Positions 35,849 to 47,198 of a stretch of 64,000 nt of DNA are shown here, piece by piece. The notes beneath the pieces are model-generated. The model searched no databases and was not told the origin of the DNA. It saw nothing but the letters and a program-made list of their open reading frames with translations. Within the stretch, counting starts at the first letter, position 1, and every line of letters begins with the position of its first letter. The stretch is from Globodera rostochiensis (lineage: Eukaryota > Nematoda > Chromadorea > Rhabditida > Heteroderidae): assembly GCA_018350325.1 (NCBI GenBank), contig JAEVLN010000006.1, forward strand, positions 1,015,193-1,079,192, written 5' to 3'. Made by a program: the position numbers and the translations under genes.

Positions 35849-36737
35849 TGTCCCTACATTTTGCCTCCATTACGTTTTGCCTCCGTTACGTTTTGCCTCC
35901 CCAGCCAAAATGTTACATTTTGCCTCCCCAGCCAAAATGTTACATTTTGCCTCCCCAGCCAAAATGTAACATTTTGCCTCCTCAGCTAAAATGTTACATT
36001 TTGCCACTAATTTTGCCACCACACAAAAAAAAAGAAAGGTTTTATTGCGACATGACAAATGTGTAAATTGTGACCAGTGTACTGATGTTAGAATAGTGTT
36101 AGGGTTGCACGGGACCGGGATCAGCATGTTGAACCGGGATCGGAATTGACAATTGAGGAAAATTTTCAATGGTGGACTTATTCTCAAAAATATTTTCCTC
36201 ATTGTCTTCAACTTCAATTCCCTCATCCAACATCAATTTTTCTTTTTGAATTCTGCTTTACTTTTAGGGGGGTGGGGGTAGGCGGTAGCTAATGCTCCGT
36301 GTGTCGTTGTGTCTTTTTCAAATTGAACTTGTTTCGCAGCTTCTTCATCCGGGTCCACATTTTCGCTGTTCTCCTTTTGATCCAAGTCGGCAATAATCAG
36401 TCCGCTATCAGCGTCCATAAGTAAAAATCTTGTTATAATGCCGCTATTGGAAATTGAATGTGAAAGTAGTAAAAAAGTTATGAATAAAATTGAAGAATTG
36501 AGCAATTAAATGAAAACATGACGTAACATTAGCAGAACGTAACAGTGCGAAATTTAAGGTGGCAAAATGTAACTTTTTAGCTGGGGAGGCAAACCGTAAT
36601 GGAGGCAAAATGTAACGGAGGCAAAATGTACAGTTGGCAAAACGTAAGGAGGCAAAATGTAACATTTTTGCTGAGGAGGCAAAATGTAACATTTTGGCTG
36701 AGGAGGCAAAACGTAATGGAGGCAAAATGTAGGGTAA
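35849..36737. mobile_element. Inverted-repeat element made of 'aaaatgtaacattttgcctc' units
   Basis: The left end TGTCCCTACATTTTGCCTCC and the right end GGCAAAATGTAGGGTAA are inverted. Both ends are arrays of ~27-bp units ('cattttgcctccccagccaa') in opposite orientation. A 13-bp direct repeat CCGTGTTGAACGG flanks it (35836-35848, 36738-36750). The centre includes a fragment with 'cacgggaccgggatcagc', resembling hAT subterminal DNA. Confidence 0.7.
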
Positions 36738-36750
36738 CCGTGTTGAACGG

Positions 36751-36995
36751 ATCCGATCAGTTTGGTGCCGATGGTTTTGGCGCGATCAGTCATAACTTAG
36801 CCATTAGGAAAGCAATTCAAACAATTTTGTTTCATTTAAAAGCTCTCCGGTTGTTGAACCTTTGATCAAGCGAAAGCTAACTGATTCCTCTTACTACAAA
36901 AAAGTTATAGCTTAAAACGTGTGAAAATAGCCATTTTTCGTGCCATTTTATTGCGCTGAGTTATAACTTCCTTTGTTTAAGTCTAATTTCCTAGC
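36751..36995 (+). repeat. Fragment of the 5.24-kb unit repeat
   Basis: 'cagtttggtgccgatggttt' through 'gccatttttcgtgccatttt' follows the order of 23565-24340 with internal sequence missing. Confidence 0.65.
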
Positions 36996-38855
36996 TCTTT
37001 TCTATTAAAATAAATTTCTCTAATAATAAAAAGCGTCATAACTTTTAAACTTTTTGAAAATGTTCATTTTAAAAATAGATATGGATTTTTTTTGTGAAAA
37101 TTAATTTGACAACAAATTGACATTAACTTTTAAATTTGTTAAAATGGAGAAAACATCTCAATAAGGTCCTAATTTGCTGCATTTTCAAACTTTATTTCAT
37201 TTAAGATCTCAACTTTTAGCTGTCAATAAATTTCTATTTCTTTCCCAGGAGTGCTTTTCAAAATTCGTAAAACCTTTATAAATTCGGGACTAATGGTTTT
37301 TACACTTTTCAGGGATATCGAATAATTTTGTTTTCAATAATAAAATTTCTATTCTGTCATGATAGAAATGTGGGGGTGATCATCTATCCGTGTGCCAAGT
37401 TTCATCCCGAAACTCCGTGGACACCTGAGGACCTTCCCTTTGTTAGTGCTTTCGATTGACACTAATTGGTTTAGTCAAAGTTATAGGGTTTTAAACGGCA
37501 ACAAACTGACAACGCCCGGTGGGCAACAAAACACATAAGGAAAATTGTGTGCCAACAATTTCAGCGGCGGCATAATTATTGTTGAGTGGGTGTGCTTTTG
37601 TGCCAATTATTTACAGATTCAAAAATACGCTACTCGAGTAAAAGCCGGGTTGCGATTCGTACTTGGATGCCAACTACAGTACTTGTGGAAACGGACCTTC
37701 ATGCTTAAAATTAAAAATGTACTTTTTTCCAAGTCACAATTTGCCATTGTGTTGATTCATTTTCAATAGAAAATGGCTAAAACCTTTCCGTAAAGCTTGG
37801 CTATAAGACCAACAATTTTGGTTGGCAACAATAATTTGAAATGGCATTGGATTGCTTTTGACAATAAAGTGCCATCAAATTGCGAAAAGTTCAATACCGA
37901 AAATGTCTGGGCACACCGTTCTTATCACCGGAATTGCTATGCTTAAATTGCAAGCTAATACCAGAGTTGATCTATAATAATTTTTTAACAAATTTTAGGT
38001 TCTTTTAAATTTGTTGAACTTTTTTGACATCGCAACCTTTTTTAAGCTATTCCGATCACTGAAGCGCTAAAAATTTAAAGTTTCCTTGCTGCTTTCCGTT
38101 TTTCCGTCAAAAAATGTTTCAGTTTTTCGTTTTTCAAATAAATTTCCGCCTATCTCTGAACGAGTGTTTAATTCGTTTAAATTGATTAAATTTTTCCAAA
38201 TTTCTATGCCTTGAGGGCTTGGGAGAGGCATAATTCAGCTGAACTATAATAATTTTAAAAATTGCACAGTAAATTTGCAACGGCTTTCTGCCACTTCCAC
38301 GCCGGGGCCACCGTATTTTGCCGGAAAGATAATGTGCCGCGGCACCTTTGCACTATTATCAGACTTTTAGGCCTAAGCCACCCTAGGTTGGGGTTCGTTA
38401 GGCTTAGGCTAAGACTGGAATTTTTGATTGAAAATAAGTTCTTAAAATAAAAATAGGATTTCACCTATGCTTTTTCAATTCGCGGCGCATGCGGCGCACA
38501 TGTCGCGTTTACCCCTACGGCGCAAATGTCGCTGCGCAAATGTAGAATTTTCCCTGCAGCGCAAATGTCGCGGCGCAAATGTCTATTTTGGCTTGCGGCG
38601 CAAATGTCCTGCCTTGGTATGCCTTAATCTGTAATTTCGTTAAAGAACATTTGAACTTTTCTTCCGTTTATTTGACACAATTTGCCTTTTATTTCGTCTA
38701 CTGGAGTCTCATAACGGAAAAGTACCGACGCATCTTTAGACAAAAGTCATTGAGAATGTTCTTATCAGTAAATATAACAAAAAATAATAATTAAATGATC
38801 ATTTTAGCGAGTAAATTATAAATAAGGAAAAGCAATAAATAAGTGCGTGCACTCA
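36996..38855. other. Spacer with old repeats, no gene recognised
   Basis: Includes DNA resembling the 5672-6001 insertion (near 37640), a TTAGGC palindrome (38366-38410) and 'gcggcgcaaatgtc' repeats (38480-38610). Short open frames show no splice partners or family resemblance. Confidence 0.4.
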
Positions 38856-38859
38856 AGCG

Positions 38860-38930
38860 GGTTCGAACCCAACAAGCAAAGACTTGCCAAAATGATAAAC
38901 CACTAAGCCATGATTTAAAGTGGGGACAAT
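38860..38930 (-). repeat. tRNA-like (SINE-type) sequence
   Basis: On the minus strand 'tggcttagtggtttatc' (A box) is followed ~35 bases later by 'gggttcgaaccc' (a perfect B box core). Related to 17074-17146. The flanks do not pair convincingly as an acceptor stem. Confidence 0.45.
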
Positions 38931-39176
38931 TGTAAAAAAAGGTGGAGTTTTTGGTGTCCGGCAGCGGACTTTTCGACAGTTGAATTTAAATTTCATTTAA
39001 TAAAATTATTTCAGCATTTTACTTATCATCGAAAAAACCACATTTATTAGAACCTTCACGCTTACAATTAAAAATATGTTTCTGGTTATTGCACAACAGG
39101 TTAAGTATAAGATAAAATGATTTAATCAATAAAAAAAAAGTGGTCGATCAATCAATACGTCTGCTTGTGCTTACTC

Positions 39177-42100
39177 TCATCCACCACCAGGAGGACTAAT
39201 AAGGCATGCATATTCATCCACCTCACGAAAGTTGTTAGCCAGGTTAAAGGTATTTGTTGCGGTCCAAACCCCTGCACTGTTGCATTGAAGTGTGAATTGA
39301 CCGCTTTCTTTGATTTCAGTGTCAAAGTTCACAGGATCAGAAACCGGCTGACGTATTATTATACGGATGAGAACCTGTGAATAAATTGTGTTATTAGAGG
39401 AGTAAAAGAAAATTAGGTCACTAAAAAACTCAATTTTTAGCGATTTTTTGACCATTCCAATTTTCAAAAGAAGGCCAAATCCAACTGTTAGCTGATTTTA
39501 CGCTCAATTTATGGATACAGTGGTAACTGATCGATTGGGAGGAGTTAATGAGATCGGGCTTAAATTTCCAGGGCGCAAATGTCCCAACACTGCCACCAGA
39601 ATAGAATCCCGGCAGAGTGCCAAAATGCCGCTATATAAAGCTGAACTTACCGGTTGTCTAAGGGGGTCTGGACAGGACAACGGCAGTTCTAAGCAGCCGG
39701 CCGGATTAGTGCGGACTACGGCGTCTGTCGTAACTGTATCAATTGCGCTGTCGAACCCGGGGAAGGTCGGAGGCCTATGAGTCAAGGGGTACACCTGTAA
39801 AACGCAAAAATTAGGTTTAGCAGCTGAAAAAACAAGAATAATTTTTAGGCGTGTAAATTAGGGTTGAGCCCCGACCCCTCGGGGGCGGGAAAGTCGAGGT
39901 CGGGGTTGGCAATGTCGGGGTCGGGGACGGCCTAATTTTTCGAGGTCGGGGTTGAAGAAAATTTTGTTCAACAAATTTTTTAAAAATAAAAATTCCAGCA
40001 ATGTCTTCACTAGACAAGCATAAATATATAATTTTATTTTTAAATCCGTTTAGGTGGTATTTTAGAAGCTTTTTAGAAATGGGAGGAGTGCGGTGTCGAT
40101 AGCGCCGCCGGAAGAATTTTTTGAGGATTTTAACTAGGGTTGGACAAACCCGGATATTATCCGGGTCCCCCGGATAGCGGTTCTGCTAATAAAATTCATT
40201 CAAGTTGAATTTGTTCACTTTCATTTTTCAATAACTCTTCTTCGTCTGGAACAGGCGAGGGAGGCAACAATAATTTATTTAAATTTGCGCGGATAAGGAT
40301 TATTCGTTCGGCCGTTTCTGCGCCAAGACTAAATTTCCCAAAAATTAATAATTTAAACTTTAAAGGGGTAATGTTACCGATTCCTCAAATATTGGCATAT
40401 AGAAGGCCAGCAATAGAAAATATTCGCTCACTGCTTACAGAAGTCACAGGACAAATGGCAAAATGTCTTACGCAAAATTTAAACATTATAACTAGCACTA
40501 ACACCCTCAATGTGCTAAAAACCCCAAAATATGTATGTTTTTATTTGCTAAAAAATGCCAAAATATGTGCTAAAAATCCCAAAAAATGCCAAAATATATG
40601 CTAAAATATGTGACAAAAATGGCCAAAATCTAGTCAGTTTATGCATAAAAACCTTCAAAATTCATCTATCTTTATTAATTTTGCTCCTACAGTTGTAAAT
40701 ATACTATTTTTCACATGTTTTGGAAAATTTTATAAAAAATATCAAAAGTAAAAAATTTTTGGGAAAATGTCGATCTTTGTGGGTGGATTTTTTCAATTTT
40801 TAGGGGTGCATTTTTTGAAAATTTTTAAAAAGTCGATCCTTAGGGGTGTATTTTTAGTTTCTATTGCATTTTTGTTAAGGATTTTTGAAAAATGGCGAAA
40901 TATGTGCTAAAACTCTGAAAAAGCTTAAAATATGTCAGTAAATATGTGCTAAAAAATACCCCCAAAATATGTTTTAATATGTGCTAAAAAGTCGCCCTAA
41001 TTCAAAAATTTTTCAAAACAAATACTATTTTTGGGCTTCTCTCATGGTAAGGAATCCACGAAAAAAATATGTTATAACATAAAAATCCGGGCCCTAGTAA
41101 TTACCGGTTTTTTGAATCTACACAATGCCTCGTGCGCTTTTTGTTAAAATTCCAAAATTTTCAACACTAACGCCAAATGCTCATTTTCCAAGTACATTCT
41201 TGAAAATAAGTACGCTTTTAAATTTGTAAGTACGAGGATCAGCTTCCAAGTACGAATGGCAGCCCTGATTTACATTCTCAAAATATCTCATTGCTCGGCC
41301 AAAAAAAAGTCCGATCTTTAGTTCACCACCGATCCCCGACGGGGTTCGGAGTTCGGTGGTCGGGGAGGCCGGGGTTGGCCGTGTTGGGGTCAGGGACAAC
41401 CCTTTGGACGCATAAACTGAAGTAGAGCCAAAATTACCCTGACTTTAGTACTCACCTCTGGTGCCGTGATCAGACGTAAGCTAGAGACCATACATGACGT
41501 GCATGAAACGGTTGGTGCTGCTGCTGCAGCAGCAGGTGCTGCTGCAGCCGCAGGTGCAGCTGCAGCCGCAGTTGTTGCTGCAGCCGCAGTTGTTGCTGCA
41601 GCCGCAGTTGTTGCTGCAGCCGCAGTTGTTGCTGCAGCCGCAGTTGTTGCTGCAGCCGCAGTTGTTGCTGCAGCCGCAGTTGTTGATGCAGCCGCAGTTG
41701 TTGCTGCAGCCGCAGTTGTTGCTGCAGCCGCAGGTGCTGCTGGAGCAGCAGGTGCTGCTGCAGCAGCACTCGAAGCACTTCCAGTATCTGAAGTCCCTGC
41801 AGCACTTGCAGTATCTGAATTAAAAAATTTTCAATAACATTTTTTATTTTAGATCAACGGTTTTACACTAAAAAGATCTCATTGAGACATACTAGGCTAA
41901 GCCAGCACTCCCTGACAAAAAGTACGTCAACGCCAAAAAAAAGGGGCTAAAATGAAGTATATTTATTAAGAATAAAAAATTTGATGAAAAAGGCAGCAGA
42001 ATTCTCAAAAATTCTTATGATACAATCGATGTTGAAGACAATGAGGAAGATGATTTTGAATAATAAAAAAAAATTTGTTTATTGCCAGTCCCGGTTTTTC

Positions 42101-43092
42101 CCGTTTCCCGGTACCGATCCCGGTTTTTGAAAAGGCAAAATCCTGATCCCGGTTCGAGATGCTGGTCCCGATTCCGGCTTTCATTTTTGAAAAATTGCGA
42201 AATATGGAAAATGGATTATAAAATGGGCTCTAGAAGCTCCAAACAAAGCTAAAAATACTATTTATGGCATTTAGAAGCCGTTTCAAGTGCGGAAAAAAAA
42301 TATGGATTTGCATATAAATCGCGACCCTATTCATCAACTACACCTGGTTGCAAATCCCTTAACAAATTGAGTCAAAAATTTAAAATTTTTTCTCGGCGGC
42401 GCCTATCGGTAACGCCGATCCCCTCTCTCAATCTGGCATATAAGGCCCAAAAATGTCCGAAAATCTGCACCCGGAATCCGGCAAATTCGAAATTTGAATT
42501 TTTTCGGCCTCTTAAAGACCGAAATTTGATCTAATATTTCAAGATGAGAAAATTTCCTAGCAAATTTAGTCTCCTCTCGACGAAAAATTGGGCAAAATCT
42601 GGCTTTTGAACCAAATTTTCTTAACAAATCCCATCAACTTTAAACCGGAAAAATTCACGGGAACACTATTCGAAAGTTTTTTGCGTGATGAACACTCGTA
42701 AAATTAAAAAATATTATTACAAAATTTTGACCGTGTTCGTTCCGTTCCGTATTCCGTGAAATTCCGTATTTTCATTACTGCTACAGACCTCTAATGAAAA
42801 ACAAAATTTCAATAGCAAAATTGAAAACAAGTTGCAAAATTTGGGTGTGTGAAATAATTCAGAATTAAAAAAAATGGAAAATCCAAAAAATGGCACGAAT
42901 AAACAAATTCAACAAAATATGGTCTTCCCGATTTTCAAAAGTTTTGCTTCAATTTTCTTCTTGAAATTGTTGAAATTTCTTATTTTAAAAAATTGCGACC
43001 GCTTCTCTACCCGGTGTTGTCGGATGGCAACACTGCAGTTTGCCGGGCAGTAACAGCACGCAAATGATGCCAAACCATTGGCATGAACGCAT
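39177..43092 (-). CDS. C6-domain secreted protein, tandem copy E (260 aa, expanded linker)
   Basis: Exons 43092-43011, 41814-41456, 39794-39651 and 39374-39177 join in frame (783 nt). The signal peptide matches copies A, D and F. Exon 2 is 359 nt, about twice the other copies, because an 18-bp unit encoding Ala/Thr hexapeptides (AAATTA type) is repeated about nine times before SCTSC. Exon 3 has NPAGCLELPLSCPDP; exon 4 has FTLQCNSAGVW and VDEYACLISPPGGG. Intron 2 carries a 1.54-kb insertion (39861-41404) and intron 1 a hAT fragment, neither touching the splice sites. The linker would be a mucin-like extended stalk; function unknown. Confidence 0.8.
39861..41404. mobile_element. Insertion in intron 2 of C6 copy E
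   Basis: Copies D and E are nearly identical up to 'ggcgtgtaaatta' and again from 'ttggacgcataaactgaagt'; between them copy E has 1.54 kb. The insert ends read GGGTTGAGCCCCGACCCC and GGGGTCAGGGACAACCC, an imperfect inverted repeat. A related end ('agggttggacaaaccc') lies inside at 40137, so it is probably nested. Confidence 0.6.
40200..40450 (-). pseudogene. hAT transposase C-terminal remnant
   Basis: On the minus strand PVTSVSSERIFSIAGLLYAN is followed by a stop or frame slip, an intron remnant, then SLGAETAERIILIRANLNKL and an acidic tail with a stop. This parallels the intact transposase's SSERLFSKAG and LSAKTVEKILVVKANLDEL. A decayed relative. Confidence 0.75.
41456..41814. repeat. 18-bp coding microsatellite region in C6 copy E exon 2
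   Basis: Repeated 'gttgttgctgcagccgca' units in phase with the gene. The Leu/Gln- and Leu/Pro-rich open frames on the other frames and strand are shadows. Confidence 0.7.
41990..42190 (+). mobile_element. 3' end fragment of the TAGAG/GGGACCGGG hAT family
   Basis: TIDVEDNEEDDFE then stop (42022-42063) is the C-terminus of the transposase at 20381. It is followed by 'attgccagtcccggtttttc' as in the complete element, here in plus orientation and lacking the rest. Confidence 0.75.
42200..43005. other. Intron 1 of C6 copy E, repeat-rich
   Basis: Contains one GC hairpin repeat (42393-42420) and low-complexity AT DNA. No independent gene seen. Confidence 0.4.
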
Positions 43093-43430
43093 TTTTGCGG
43101 CGACGGTCAAAGAGGGCGAGAATAGCGCGCCCAATCACAATGCAACATTCCATGCCCTTTTAAATGCTTTTTGCTGCATGAATTATCGGTGCTTCGCGGT
43201 GGCGAACTGCTGGCGGAAATCAGAACCGGCTATTATCGAATCATATCGTTTTGGGCATGGACTCGCTGCACGTGCGCAAAGAAAAATGTTTCCAATAAAT
43301 GAGCAAGCTTTTTACGCATCACATTAAAAATTATACATATCGCTGCAAGAATAATATGTAACCAGTTTCCGTAGACCGCGAGATAATAAAAATAATTAAC
43401 AAACCTCCCGTTTTAGGTACAGTGGTGAGC
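43093..43430 (-). promoter_or_regulatory. Conserved 5' flank of C6 copy E
   Basis: Continuous match to the flanks of copies D and F ('gaatagcgcgcccaatcac', 'tggcggaaatcagaaccggc', 'ccaataaatgagcaagcttt'). It fades after 'taaccagtttccg' at ~43370. Confidence 0.5.
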
Positions 43431-44200
43431 ATATCTATTTTGACAAAATAAATTTTTTTTTTGTTTAACGCATTATAACTTAATTAAAAAGCATTGTTCC
43501 ATTTAGACCAATTCCAAAAATCCGGATCCGATTCGAACAAATTTCAAAAAATTCAAATTTAAATTTCACATTTACTGCTCAAAATTGTTTGGAATACACG
43601 GAATTAAAGTTTTGACAAAAGGTTCGATGGGAAAATGGCCAGCAGTTTGCATTTTTGGAGAGAAAGGGTCCAATGAGATTTTTCACGTTTTTATTTCAGT
43701 GGACTTTTTGGCATTAAGCTTGTGAGGGGTGGGGGACAGGGATGGACGAAACTTCGGCTTCGAGCTTCGCGAAATTTAGGGTTTTTTGGGGTTTCGAGTT
43801 TCGGCTTTAGGTAGTGCGCCGAGCTTCGAATTTTCGTAACCAAAATTGGCGATTTTGTGAAAATTTTCCCGGCGGTCGGAGCTCTCCCATTCCCAACAAG
43901 TTTAAAATGACCGTATTTTTAAAATTTACGGGCGCAAATCTCTAAACAAATTAAGTTAAAAATTCCAAATTTTCTCGGCGCTGCATATCGGCACCGCCGA
44001 CCCCCACCAGGGTTAAAAATACGAGTCATTTTTAAGCTTTTTGGGAATGGGAGAGCTCTACTTAAGTCGTTTTTTTCTTAATTTTCAAAAATTTCAACCG
44101 ATTCAAAAACGCTTTAAATTTTTATTTTCTATTGACGAATTCGTATCAATGCATCAAATAGACACTTTCCTGGACCCAATTGATTTAAAAGATTTCCTGG
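43431..44200. other. Spacer between C6 copies E and F
   Basis: Repeat debris: 'cttcggcttcgagcttcgcg' repeats at 43745-43830 and a GC hairpin repeat at 43976-44001. No gene seen. Confidence 0.4.
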
Positions 44201-44321
44201 TACTAAAATGTCATTTTTGCAATTGCACAACTGGTTAGGCAGGCATAAGATAAAATGAGTTAATCAATAAAAAAAAATCGATCAATCAACACGCCGGCCT
44301 TGTGCTTACTCGCAGCCAAGA

Positions 44322-45777
44322 TCAGGAAACAGTATTAACACATGCATATCGATCCACCTGACGCCCGGGGTTTCCGCCTAAGGTGTTTGCTGGGGCGGTC
44401 CAAACCCCATTTTTGCATAGAAGTGTGAAGAACCCGGAGGGTCGGACTTCAGTGTCAAAGTTCACAGGATCAGAAACCGGCTGACGTATTATTATACGGA
44501 TGAGAACCTGTGAATAAAATTGTGTTATTAGAGGAGTAAAGACATTTTTGGCCTGATCAGAGAGAATAATTACGTCTAAAGTGGAGTTGATCAGTTATTT
44601 CTCCCATAAATCGGGCGCAAAATTAGCCTCAATTGAGTATCTGATCGCCTGGATTGTTTTGCGTTCGAAAAATTGTTCCCTTTTTCAACCATACCAATTT
44701 TCAAATGTAGGCCAAATCTAACTGATCAGCAGAAACTCAAAATGTGTTGCGATCAATTTATCGTTACAGTAGCAACTGATCAATATGCAAGGATTGAGAT
44801 CGGGACATAAATTTCCGGGGCGCAAATGTCTCAACACTGCCACAACTATAGAATGCCGGCAGAGGACGGACAAATGCTGCTATATAAAGCTGAGCTTACC
44901 GGTTGCTGAGTGGGGTTGATGGCACAGGTTAGCGTCAGTGTTGAGCAGCCGGCCTCATCTTTGCCGACCACGGCGTCTGTCCTATCTGTACTTTTTGCGC
45001 CTGCGAACCCGGGTGCGCCCAAGGCCGGCCTATCAGTCAGGGGGAACACCTATAAAAGCCAAAAATCATGTGTTTAGCAACTGAAAAGTTAGAAATAATT
45101 TATAGGCAGGTAAACTATAAGAATTAAAAGCAGGGATGCCAACTGTCCCTTATTTATAAGATTTGTCCTTATTTGAGGCCTCCTTCGAATTTTGTCCTTA
45201 TTTTTCGAATTTTGTGAAGATCATAATACCAATTTTGATCAACAAAATTAAGTCAAAAATTACAAATTTTCTCAGCGGCGCCTATCGTCACCGCCGATCC
45301 CCCCCCCCCCCCACCCCCAAGAAGTGAAACAGAATTCGCAAAAGGTTGCCTTTTTGAAAATTTTTTAAACAAAAATGAATTAAAAGAATTGAATTATGAT
45401 CACAATTGTTCCGAATTTTATATTCCCTTATTTCCAAGCCCATTGGTGTCGAGAAATATGGTTAAAAAACTCACAATACACAAATTTAATGCATTTTTAA
45501 ACATTTTGTAAAGTGTCCTTATTTTTGCCAGCAACATCTTATTTTTGACCTTCACTTTCCTTATTTCGCAAAGTTTTTGTTGTAACCCCTGATTTAAAGC
45601 CACCTTTTTATTTGTCGTACTTTTCACCATTATTTGAGGGGAAATCAGGAAAACTCCCAAAAATCAGGAAAAACCCCTGATAAATAAGGTAAAAGATGGT
45701 CACTCTGCCTTTAGTACTCTCACCTCTGCTGGCGCGATCAGACTTAAGTCAGACTCCAGACATGACGTGCATGAACC

Positions 45778-45810
<33 letters not shown>

Positions 45811-46448
45811 AGTTGTTGCTGCAGCAGTTGTTTCTGCAGCAGTTGTTTCTGCAGCAGCATTCGAGGCACTTGCAGTATCTGAAGTCCCTGCAGCACTTCC
45901 AGTACCTAAATTGAAACATTCAATGAACGTTTTTTATTTTGTGAGCAATGGTTTTACACTAAAAAAATATCTAGAAATTCCTTAAGAAAAATGCAATAAA
46001 ACCAACCTAAAAATTGACCTTTTTTTTTATTCTGCCCGCCAAAAAAGCAATTATTTAAAATTCTCGGCTCTATTGCAGTTTACACGACCATAAAAACAAA
46101 TACACGACCATAAATAAATTACAATTAAAATTCGTATTGTAAACGGATTTCTTCTAATATAGCTTGAAAATTTTTGTTTTGCTATAATAACATGGTTAAC
46201 CCACTCGTGTTGAAATTGCAAATTTAAACTTCTAATTCTCCCATAAGCAAGGGGGATCGTTAGGTTTAAACCTAAGCCACCCTGGCTTGGGGTTTATTAA
46301 GCTTAGGCCTAAGCCTAACGAACGCCACAAAAGGTACTTTTCAAGATTTCAACCGTTTCTCTCTACCCGGTGTTGTCGGATGGCAACACTGCAGTTTGCC
46401 GGGCAGTACCAGCACGCAAATGATGGCAAACCATTGGCAGGAACGCAT
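44322..46448 (-). CDS. C6-domain secreted protein, tandem copy F (199 aa)
   Basis: Exons 46448-46367, 45905-45724, 45049-44900 and 44507-44322 join in frame (600 nt). Signal peptide MRSCQWFAIICVLVLPGKLQ, then CC. Exon 2 mixes AETTA units with a nine-Ala run and ends GSCTSC; exon 3 has EAGCSTLTLTCAINP; exon 4 has FTLLCKNGVW and VDRYACVNTVS. All six Cys are kept. Exon 4 is more diverged than in D and E and ends without the SPPGGG tail. Intron 2 is enlarged by an insertion (45132-45708). This is the first copy of the array in transcription direction and has a full 5' flank. Confidence 0.8.
45132..45708. mobile_element. hAT-like insertion in intron 2 of C6 copy F
   Basis: Begins CAGGGATGCCAACTG and ends GACCATCTTTTACC in reverse with GTCACTCTG at its right edge, related to the CAGGGATGCC MITE at 4967. 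No 8-bp duplication is visible, so one end may be eroded. The inside has 'ttatttataagatttgtcc' and a GC hairpin repeat (45272-45299). Confidence 0.5.
46258..46325. repeat. TTAGGC/GCCTAA palindromic repeat
   Basis: 'ttaagcttaggcctaagcc' with 'accctggcttggggttt', as at 19267; it lies in intron 1 of C6 copy F. Confidence 0.55.
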
Positions 46449-46870
46449 TTTTGCGGCGACGGTCAAAGAGGGCGAGAATAGCGCGCCCAATCACAATAAA
46501 CCATTCCACGCCCTTTTAAATGCTCTTGCTGCATGAATTTGTGGTGCTTTGCGGTGGCGGAAATCAGAACCGGATATTATCAAATTATATCGTTTTGGGC
46601 AGGGACTCGTTGCGCGAACGCAAAGAATACTTTTTTTAAATAAATGAGCAAGCTTTAGCGACGCATCGCATTAAATTTTGCATATCGCTGCTGCAAGAAG
46701 AATATTGGAGACCCGTTCCAAAGCCCGCCATGAAATTAGTTCCCTAAGATGACGAGAGAATAAAAAATAACTACCCTCCCCCCACGTGTTGGGTACCTAA
46801 TTAATGAATGTGCTGTGGTCACATAAAAATCGTCGGACGACGACAAACAATAATATGTATAAGGGGGAAA
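46449..46870 (-). promoter_or_regulatory. Conserved 5' flank of C6 copy F
   Basis: Matches the other C6 5' flanks through 'cgcccaatcacaataaacc', 'aaatgagcaagcttt', 'cacgtgttgggtacctaat' and 'gctgtggtcacataaaaatc'. It has a ~20-bp deletion around 46555 relative to copy E. Confidence 0.5.
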
Positions 46871-47198
46871 GTGAGAGATTTCTCTGTCCAGCATATTTTT
46901 GTTCAATTTTGATAAAACTTCCAAAAAAAATTTTCCGGCGGCGCTTATGGCACCCACCACCTCTCGGTCTTCCTTGAGCCAAAAAAATAGGGTTGAAGTT
47001 TTATTAATTAATTAATTAAATTACAACAAGAAGCAAAACTCTAGTTTTGAAAAGATAGCAGCAGCAGATAGATGTACTGCTCCAACATGTGCACATTTCT
47101 TCACAGCTTTCACTCGGAAATCTCCGCCTCCTCCGGGTACTCCAGCTCCCAAAGACGGCGCAAATGCTTGTTCTTCGCCATGTTTGCCTATGTCCGAA

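Noticed and set aside
35848..36793. Open frames reading 'LPPQPKCYI' type repeats
   Set aside because: Produced by the ~27-bp inverted arrays of a transposon end; present on both strands.
41470..41823. Leu/Gln-rich and Leu/Pro-rich open frames
   Set aside because: Shadows of the 18-bp repeat in exon 2 of C6 copy E; only the Ala/Thr frame connects by splicing to the other exons.
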